DNA of 64,000 nucleotides from contig JAHDFK010000004.1 in NCBI GenBank assembly GCA_020628175.1, forward strand, positions 1-64,000, in the 5' to 3' direction. Below are positions 58,239-64,000 of the stretch, in pieces; position 1 is the stretch's first letter, and every line of letters begins with the position of its first letter. The translations under genes and the position numbers were made by a program. The notes under the pieces were generated by a model. The model ran no database searches. It was not told the DNA's origin and worked only from the letters and a program-made list of their open reading frames with translations. The stretch comes from Wenyingzhuangia sp. GTDB lineage: Bacteria; Bacteroidota; Bacteroidia; Flavobacteriales; Flavobacteriaceae.

Positions 58239-59475
58239 CTCTTAAAGCTATTATAGGTTTAATTTTTGCTGCATATCTTGCTGGAAAATATCCTGCCAAA
58301 ACACCCGCCAACACTAATAGTATTACGGTAGAAATAGCAACAGAAAAATCTACTCTAGGATTGGTTATAAAATCTGTTTGTATAAAACCACCTATGGCTT
58401 CTAGCAACAATGTCGCTAATACCAAACCTAAAAGTCCGGATATGGAAGTAATAAAAACAGCTTCATGTACAATCATCCCAATAATGGCTTTAGGTTGCGC
58501 TCCTAGTGCTTTTCTAATCCCGAGTTCTTTAGTACGTTCTTTTACAATAATTAACATGATATTACTAACCCCCACAATACCTGCTATGAGCGATAAAATA
58601 CCAATAGCCCAAAAGAAAATTTTCATTCCGTTAATTAACATATAAGTGTCTTTTGCATTTTCTAAAGAATTATTGTAACGTAAGGCCACATCATCATCTG
58701 GATGTACTTTGTGTTTTTTTGCTAGTTTTTCTTGCGCTTGAGCTACAAAAGCTTTGGATGTTGCCAACGCTTTATCATAATTAGCCTCTGGTTTTAATGT
58801 ATACCACAAACCACTACCCCAGTTGTCTTTTCCATATAAATTTGTAAGTGTTGTGTAGGGTATATAAATTAAATTGTTTTGCCTATCGTTTACATCTTTG
58901 TAAACTCCAATTACTTTATAATTTACACTACCACATTTTATATTATTCCCTAAAGCTTTTGTGTAATCTTCAAATAGTTCTTCTGCAACTTTAACCCCAA
59001 TAACAGCTACTTTTAAAGTTTCTGATAAATCTCTCGTATTTAAAAACCTTCCAGACAATAAACTAGCATTTTCTAAATACAATCTATCCGGCATTGCCCC
59101 TTTAAGAGTAAAACTTCCCGATTTAGATTTGTAATAAGTTATTAAATCTATCTTCCATAAGTCTGCAGATTTATAATCTATAAATTTTTTGAACGATTTG
59201 TTTACTAAATTATAATCTGTACTATCAAACTTAATTTCTCTACCTGTAGCTAAACCTTGATATTCTTTGGTAGTTTTGTTAGACCAAAGTGATATTAAAG
59301 AAGCTGCGTCTCTAGCGAATTTCTTTTTAATACCGTTATTAAAACCATTGGCGACACCCAATAATACAACGAGAATAAAAATACCCGAGCCTACCGAAAT
59401 ACCTGTTAAAAACGTACGCAATTTATTTTTTGACATTGCATCAAAAATTTCTTGCCATCTATCTATACTAAACAT
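58231..59475 (-). CDS. MacB-type ABC permease (FtsX-like), first copy
   Basis: This 414-residue permease resembles the neighbour (N-terminal helix, MacB_PCD domain, FtsX domain with VKERTKELGIRKALGAQPK). It overlaps the ATPase gene by 8 bases and the second permease by 8 bases. The tight overlaps imply equal production and a joint complex. Confidence 0.92.
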   Translation of the reverse strand: MFSIDRWQEIFDAMSKNKLRTFLTGISVGSGIFILVVLLGVANGFNNGIKKKFARDAASLISLWSNKTTKEYQGLATGREIKFDSTDYNLVNKSFKKFIDYKSADLWKIDLITYYKSKSGSFTLKGAMPDRLYLENASLLSGRFLNTRDLSETLKVAVIGVKVAEELFEDYTKALGNNIKCGSVNYKVIGVYKDVNDRQNNLIYIPYTTLTNLYGKDNWGSGLWYTLKPEANYDKALATSKAFVAQAQEKLAKKHKVHPDDDVALRYNNSLENAKDTYMLINGMKIFFWAIGILSLIAGIVGVSNIMLIIVKERTKELGIRKALGAQPKAIIGMIVHEAVFITSISGLLGLVLATLLLEAIGGFIQTDFITNPRVDFSVAISTVILLVLAGVLAGYFPARYAAKIKPIIALRDE

Positions 59476-60169
59476 GGAGTTTTGCTCTTTGTTGTTGAAT
59501 AAACGTATCGCTTACCATAATACCGTCTTTTAACACAAAATTTCTCTTGGTCATTTTGGCAATGTCTGGTTCGTGCGTCACAATTACAATGGTTCTACCT
59601 TCATCGTTAATTTGCTGTAACAACTCCATAACTTCGTACGAGGTTTTGGTATCTAAAGCCCCTGTAGGCTCATCTGCCAATAAAACTTTTGGGTCAGATG
59701 CTAAAGCTCTCGCAATGGCTACACGTTGTTTTTGTCCACCAGACAACTCATTAGGCAAATGTGTTGCCCACTTGGCTAAACCTACTTTTTCTAGATAATG
59801 TATCGCTCTTTGTTCTCTCTCTTTTCTAGAAACTCCTTGATAATACAAAGGAAGTAATACATTTTCTAAAGCTGATTTGTAATTAATTAAGTTAAAAGAT
59901 TGAAAAATAAAACCTAAAAACTTATTTCTATATTGTGCTGCTATTTTTTCGTTTAAGTCTTTTACTTCTAAACCATCTAAATGATAGGTTCCTGTATCAG
60001 GCTCGTCTAAAATTCCAATAATATTCAAGAGTGTAGATTTTCCTGATCCTGATGACCCCATAATAGACACCATTTCTCCTTTTTCTACATGAAAATCAAT
60101 TCCCTTTAGGACGGGCAGCGTGTTTTGTCCCATTTGGTACGATTTGAATATGTTTTTTATTTCTATCAT
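59468..60169 (-). CDS. MacB/LolD-type ABC ATPase
   Basis: This 233-residue ATPase has Walker A IMGSSGSGKSTL (about 35-46), signature LSGGQKQRVAIARAL, Walker B LLADEPTGALD and His switch VTHEPD. It is the first gene of the five-gene operon ATPase-permease-permease-adaptor-TolC, so the whole export system is present. The substrate is likely an antimicrobial, peptide or lipid-like compound. Confidence 0.95.
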   Translation of the reverse strand: MIEIKNIFKSYQMGQNTLPVLKGIDFHVEKGEMVSIMGSSGSGKSTLLNIIGILDEPDTGTYHLDGLEVKDLNEKIAAQYRNKFLGFIFQSFNLINYKSALENVLLPLYYQGVSRKEREQRAIHYLEKVGLAKWATHLPNELSGGQKQRVAIARALASDPKVLLADEPTGALDTKTSYEVMELLQQINDEGRTIVIVTHEPDIAKMTKRNFVLKDGIMVSDTFIQQQRAKLHV

Positions 60170-60227
60170 ATCTTTTTATTAATTAGCATTTGTTTACACA
60201 AATACAATGCCAGCTATCAGTTGCTAA

Positions 60228-61070
60228 TTAAGAAATCACAAATTCCTCAGAAGTATTTTTACGAACTACTTTGTTGGTTGAAAACTGCTTTTTTAACATC
60301 ACAACACAAACTATAGCCAAAACTATTGCGGTACTTATTATAACAACTGCGTTTGTGAACCCTCCATAAGTATCTGACAAAGTAGCTTCCATAAATTTTT
60401 CCTCACCTATTATATATCCCCAAAGCACTGCAAATAAATTATTCGCAAAATGAATAATGATAGACAAACTTATTTTTTGGGTATTGTAATACAGCCATCC
60501 CGAAAAACTACCTATAAGCATAGCAGTTACAAATTGCCAAGGATTAAAATGCACAAAAGCAAACAGAAAACTAGATATTAAAATGGCTTTTATAGGTGTA
60601 AACTGTTTTAGAAATCCTTTTAAAATAACACCTCTAAAAATATACTCTTCTATAAGTGGTGCGGCAACTACAGTAGCAATAAAAGTAAATATTCCTGAAT
60701 TTTTAGAAAGCTCTAAAAACATTTGCTTTACAGTGTCTGGCATAGGTATGCTGCTTACTAAAGGAACCGTAACTCCTATTTGCAAACAAATTACAGCCAC
60801 TACACTTAATAGCATAATTATTGGTGTCGAGAAACTTAATGAACTAGTAGTTATATCTGTATTTTTCTGACTTAATTTGTACACCCAAAATAGAGGTCCT
60901 ATCGTACCAAGTAAGTAACCCAATAAAAGCTTTAAATCTTTATTTGGTAACACATTCGATAATTCGAAGGCTCCTCCTACAATTGCCATAGAAATTATTA
61001 ATAATAACGTTATTGCTAAGGCTTGCCAAAGCGTTGGGTATATTTTTTTGTGAGTTTCTTTTGTAGTCAT
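60228..61070 (-). CDS. CPBP-family intramembrane protease, copy 1
   Basis: This 280-residue membrane protein has eight or so helices and the CPBP (Abi) motifs: EEYIFRGVI near 141-149, FVHFNPWQF near 172-180, and HFANNLFAV near 206-214. The Glu-Glu, His and Asn form the active site. It is related to prenyl-protein peptidases; in bacteria members act in bacteriocin self-immunity or envelope signalling. A close paralog is at 61432-62268. Confidence 0.9.
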   Translation of the reverse strand: MTTKETHKKIYPTLWQALAITLLLIISMAIVGGAFELSNVLPNKDLKLLLGYLLGTIGPLFWVYKLSQKNTDITTSSLSFSTPIIMLLSVVAVICLQIGVTVPLVSSIPMPDTVKQMFLELSKNSGIFTFIATVVAAPLIEEYIFRGVILKGFLKQFTPIKAILISSFLFAFVHFNPWQFVTAMLIGSFSGWLYYNTQKISLSIIIHFANNLFAVLWGYIIGEEKFMEATLSDTYGGFTNAVVIISTAIVLAIVCVVMLKKQFSTNKVVRKNTSEEFVIS

Positions 61071-61104
61071 TTTTTTAAATTTTAATTCTTTCTAAAAATA
61101 TTTT

Positions 61105-61419
61105 CTAACTTAATTTTACAGCAGTTCCATAAGCTAAAATTTCTGAACAGCCCTGCATTACCATAGAGGTAGTTATTCTAACATTTACAATGGCATCTGC
61201 CCCCAAACGTTCTGCATCTTCAATCATACGATCTAATGCTTGTTTTCTGGCTTCGTCTTGTAACTTTGTGTACTCTGGTATTTCTCCTCCAACTATATTT
61301 CTAAGAGCCGCAAAAATGTCTCTTCCTATATTTCTAGCTCTTACCGTACTTCCTCTAACAATACCTATACTTTCTTCTATATTTTTATCTGGAATTGTTG
61401 CTATTGTGCTTGTAATCAT
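61105..61419 (-). CDS. YbjQ-family (DUF74) protein
   Basis: This 104-residue protein fits YbjQ/DUF74: GIVRGSTVRARNIGRDI, YTKLQDEARKQALDRMIEDA and ADAIVNVRITTSMVM. The family forms pentamers and may bind metals; the role is not known. It lies between two CPBP protease genes in the same orientation, 13 and 35 bases away, so they form one operon. Confidence 0.93.
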   Translation of the reverse strand: MITSTIATIPDKNIEESIGIVRGSTVRARNIGRDIFAALRNIVGGEIPEYTKLQDEARKQALDRMIEDAERLGADAIVNVRITTSMVMQGCSEILAYGTAVKLS

Positions 61420-61431
61420 GGCTTAATATTT

Positions 61432-62268
61432 TTAATTGTTATTTAAAATCATCGAAATTTGATCATCCAATTCTTCTGTTTTGTTATTAATCAAATAATT
61501 ATGAATTTTCCATATACTAAAAACACTTATAATCAATCCTCCAGCAATTACAGCAATCATCACATGAGTACCTCCTAACATTTCGGACATAGACATATCC
61601 ATTGATTTTTCTTTACCTAACACTTCTGAAAACAATGTCGCAAATAAATTGTTAACCATATGGACATGGATTGATAATTGTAGACTTTTGGTTTTATAGT
61701 ATAACCATCCAGAAAAGCTACCAATAATCATAGCTGTAATAAATTGCCAAGGATTTAAGTGTACAAACCCAAATAAAATACTTGAAATTAATATTGATTT
61801 TAATGGACTATATCTTTTTAAGAAACCCTTTAATATAACACCTCTAAAAACAAACTCTTCCACAACAGGAGCTACAATTACAGCTGCAATAAACACGTAT
61901 TTACCTGAATTTTTAGCCAATTCCATAAACATTTGTTTGATAGATTCTGGCATAGGAATTAACTCTACCACAGGCATGGTAACACTTAATTGCAAACATA
62001 TAACCGCTACAGTAGATAATAGTATGACCAATAACGATGGTTTGTTTTTTAGTGATGATTTTTCTGATGTTTTATATTTTTTGAAATATAACAATGCTAC
62101 AGGAATTAAAAGTCCTAGAACATACGAGGCCAACATAGAAAAATCTTTATTTTTAAATAGTTGGGTATATTCTACAGCTCCTCCTATTACCCCCATACTT
62201 AGTAAAATCAGTAAAGTGATAACGATAGCTTGTTTGATAGAAGGATAATTATTTTTTGATTGTTTCAT
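61432..62268 (-). CDS. CPBP-family intramembrane protease, copy 2
   Basis: This 278-residue membrane protein is a paralog of the protein at 60228-61070, with EEFVFRGVI near 140-148, FVHLNPWQF near 171-179 and HMVNNLFAT near 205-213. The catalytic residues are intact. The two copies share about half their residues by eye, pointing to a tandem duplication with the YbjQ gene in between. Confidence 0.9.
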   Translation of the reverse strand: MKQSKNNYPSIKQAIVITLLILLSMGVIGGAVEYTQLFKNKDFSMLASYVLGLLIPVALLYFKKYKTSEKSSLKNKPSLLVILLSTVAVICLQLSVTMPVVELIPMPESIKQMFMELAKNSGKYVFIAAVIVAPVVEEFVFRGVILKGFLKRYSPLKSILISSILFGFVHLNPWQFITAMIIGSFSGWLYYKTKSLQLSIHVHMVNNLFATLFSEVLGKEKSMDMSMSEMLGGTHVMIAVIAGGLIISVFSIWKIHNYLINNKTEELDDQISMILNNN

Positions 62269-62310
62269 TTTATTGGATTATGACGGTTATAAATTAGAAT
62301 ACTGTAAAAG

Positions 62311-63003
62311 TTAAAATTTAAAATTTACTACTTGAGCCGTTTCAACTATCTTCCCTGAGCCCTCTTTAATTTTATTTATTTTATCTGCTTTGAATTCGTT
62401 AAAACTAGCATATCCCTTATTTTTTACTTTGATATTAAACACACCAAAAAATTTATTTTCTACATTAGGTTTTTTATGTATTTCTACATTAGAAAAAGCT
62501 CCTACGGACATATTCATTTTCTCCATATTATTGATATTGGCATAACAATATGAAGACTTCCCTATTTCTAAATCAAATTGAGGTACATCCCAATAATCAA
62601 ACAAAAAATTAGTATTCTCAACAACGGCAGATTCTAAATTTTTATTATAAATCCTAATCGTATGCCATTCACTATTTTCAGGTATCTTTTTTCTGAATGC
62701 TTCGTCGAAAGAGATATAAAGCGTATCGTTTTTAATATACTTTTTCATTATTTTTTTTGTTCTCTCTTTGTATTTAATTCCGCTATGATCCTCTTCTTTA
62801 CTTACCCAAACCCTGCAAATATTAGCTCCATCTACTTTAATATGTTTAAAAGATGTATTTTTTTCGTAATGTTCATACACCTTTTGCTCTCCGTTAGTTG
62901 CTACATAATTTTCATAAGCTTTGCCTAAAAAATATTTGTCTACTGCTATTCCAGAGACCAAAAACATTAGGGTAACAATGATTAGAATATTACTAGTTTT
63001 CAT
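62311..63003 (-). CDS. Membrane-anchored protein in GntR operon, DUF2807-like
   Basis: This 230-residue protein has one N-terminal membrane helix (about 5-25), followed by repetitive beta-strand sequence (ALYISFDEAF, FLFDYWDVPQFDLEI, MSVGAFSNVEIHKK) that recalls the DUF2807 beta-helix of putative adhesins, though the match is loose. Its start overlaps the GntR gene by 11 bases, so it is in the same operon and probably part of the envelope or ABC-type module. The function is unknown. Confidence 0.65.
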   Translation of the reverse strand: MKTSNILIIVTLMFLVSGIAVDKYFLGKAYENYVATNGEQKVYEHYEKNTSFKHIKVDGANICRVWVSKEEDHSGIKYKERTKKIMKKYIKNDTLYISFDEAFRKKIPENSEWHTIRIYNKNLESAVVENTNFLFDYWDVPQFDLEIGKSSYCYANINNMEKMNMSVGAFSNVEIHKKPNVENKFFGVFNIKVKNKGYASFNEFKADKINKIKEGSGKIVETAQVVNFKF

Positions 63004-63376
63004 TTTCTTTATTTTTTGTGTGTTCTATAAATTCCTTTTCCAGATCTTTGATACTGATCTTTAACATTTCCATATTTTTAAAAACTTGTGGTAATACCTG
63101 TTTTACAAACTCTTTTTTTCTTAATTCCATTACTTTTTCTAACGCATTTTTATTGGTAAAATAACCTAAACCTCTTTTGGTAAAAATTATTTCTTGCTGT
63201 TGTAACCATTCATAAGAACGTTGTACTGTATTGGGGTTTACTTCTAAAGCAACAGCCGTTTGCCTTATGCTGGGTATTTTACTTTCATCGGGGTATTCTC
63301 CCAACAATATTTTATCACAAATTCCATCAGAAATTTGTAAATAAATGGCCTTGTTATTATTAAATACTATACTCAT
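62993..63376 (-). CDS. GntR-family regulator (YtrA type)
   Basis: This 127-residue protein has a winged helix (about 10-75: IYLQISDGICDKILLGEYPD, SIRQTAVALEVNPNTVQRSY) and a short C-terminal coiled coil, no ligand domain, as in the YtrA subfamily that controls ABC transporters. It overlaps the upstream membrane gene by 4 bases and the downstream gene by 11 bases. It is likely an autoregulator of this operon. Confidence 0.92.
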   Translation of the reverse strand: MSIVFNNNKAIYLQISDGICDKILLGEYPDESKIPSIRQTAVALEVNPNTVQRSYEWLQQQEIIFTKRGLGYFTNKNALEKVMELRKKEFVKQVLPQVFKNMEMLKISIKDLEKEFIEHTKNKENEN

Positions 63377-64000
63377 ACCTCTTTCTCTTTTAGTTTAAAA
63401 TAGTACACTGATATCACTAAAAATAATACAGGTAAAAAACAGAAATAAAAAAGGTATTCTATAGATAAACCGCTTGATAGTTGTGTAGTATATTCATCAT
63501 TCCATACATTTTTTACTGTGGTATCTGTAAACGGAAAAGATGGAATAAAATTAAATTTAACCCCATCTCCTAAAAATATTTTATCTAAAATTTTAGGGAT
63601 GAAAAATAAAAAGGTAAAAAACACAACACCTTTTAAAACATTGCCTGCCTTTTTTTCTGACAAACTACCAATAAAATGAAGATTACTAAAAAAGATGGTA
63701 AACATAACCAATAGTAAAACCGAAAAATCACCATATTCAATAGTCCCAACAGATGATAAACTGATGGATTGTAAAACATCAGAACTTTCAAAACTTAGAT
63801 TGCTGATTACAGGATATATCAAATCAATAAAAATTGCATCCATTACCTTAAACAACAATAACGAAATTAAAATATAGGTAATGATCACTGCATTATTAAC
63901 AATAACTTTTTCTAACACACTACTAGGTACTAACAAGTAATGAGCCTGAAGATCTTTTACTTTGTTTAAATTATTAGCTTCGTTTAAAGCCGAAAAAACA
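63373..64000 (-). CDS. Multi-helix membrane protein, 5' end outside window
   Basis: The reading frame stays open to the right edge of the window; the apparent start at 63936 is a TTG and is preceded in frame by LNEANNLNKVKDLQAHYL. The visible part has at least four membrane helices (about 40-60, 90-110, 120-140, 175-200 of the fragment) and the LVPSSVLEK segment seen in membrane subunits of YtrA-controlled ABC systems. It overlaps the GntR gene by 4 bases. It is probably a permease, partial here. Confidence 0.65.
   Translation of the reverse strand, partial: VFSALNEANNLNKVKDLQAHYLLVPSSVLEKVIVNNAVIITYILISLLLFKVMDAIFIDLIYPVISNLSFESSDVLQSISLSSVGTIEYGDFSVLLLVMFTIFFSNLHFIGSLSEKKAGNVLKGVVFFTFLFFIPKILDKIFLGDGVKFNFIPSFPFTDTTVKNVWNDEYTTQLSSGLSIEYLFYFCFLPVLFLVISVYYFKLKEKEV

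Noticed and set aside
63373..63936. Complete gene starting at 63936
   Set aside because: The codon is TTG and the frame stays open to the window end with plausible protein sequence, so the gene is partial.

Overview
The window is an AT-rich chromosomal segment of a Bacteroidota bacterium, most likely a marine member of the Flavobacteriaceae. The support is family content (DUF2452, imelysin/di-haem iron locus, YtrA-type GntR operon, exonuclease/GIY-YIG fusion, Bacteroidetes-style GH2), weak or absent Shine-Dalgarno sequences, and several promoters of the Bacteroidetes TTG / TAnnTTTG type. I see no tRNA or rRNA gene and no intact transposase or integrase.

About 1-19.2 kb is accessory DNA. From left to right it holds the end of an insertion-like element that truncates a small secreted-protein gene; an McrBC system whose McrB carries an EVE/PUA-like insertion inside its AAA+ module; a type I restriction system in which hsdR is separated from hsdM-hsdS by a DUF559 nuclease gene flanked by stem-loop repeats and 32-bp tandem arrays; a DUF2130 protein and a WYL regulator; a tripartite HipBST-like toxin-antitoxin operon; a second, bipartite HipBA operon; and two paralogous 'MCDLT' proteins of unknown function on either side of the toxin-antitoxin genes. 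A 42-bp sequence at the left edge recurs identically and in the same orientation at 19131-19172, inside a small palindromic element, so the island is bracketed by copies of one mobile sequence.

About 19.3-28.8 kb looks like core or stress-response DNA: a secreted HExxH protein, an envelope-stress cluster (AI-2E exporter family, holin-like, YtxH, MscS, a short release-factor-like protein), the PAS histidine kinase and REC-CRP regulator that probably control it, a barrel protein, a small lipoprotein, and two methyltransferases including RlmI. Then come a GH2 beta-galactosidase, a LexA-like XRE/S24 repressor overlapping an exonuclease/GIY-YIG fusion, a pseudouridine synthase and a second DUF2130 protein.

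About 36.4-41.8 kb is a light-repair cluster: rhodanese, DUF2452, a photolyase-like protein whose two domains appear in permuted order, a cryptochrome/photolyase, DUF2256, and a (6-4)-photolyase-like protein that lacks the iron-sulfur cysteines. About 41.8-52.2 kb holds valS, a DUF1573 protein, an aminotransferase, proC, and an iron-starvation regulon (flavodoxin, unknown 116-aa protein, imelysin, di-haem protein, imelysin) with repeated Fur-like boxes. About 52.2-64 kb holds a NatAB-type ABC exporter, a complete MacAB-TolC-type export operon with two permeases, two CPBP proteases around a YbjQ protein, and a GntR-controlled membrane operon that runs off the right edge.
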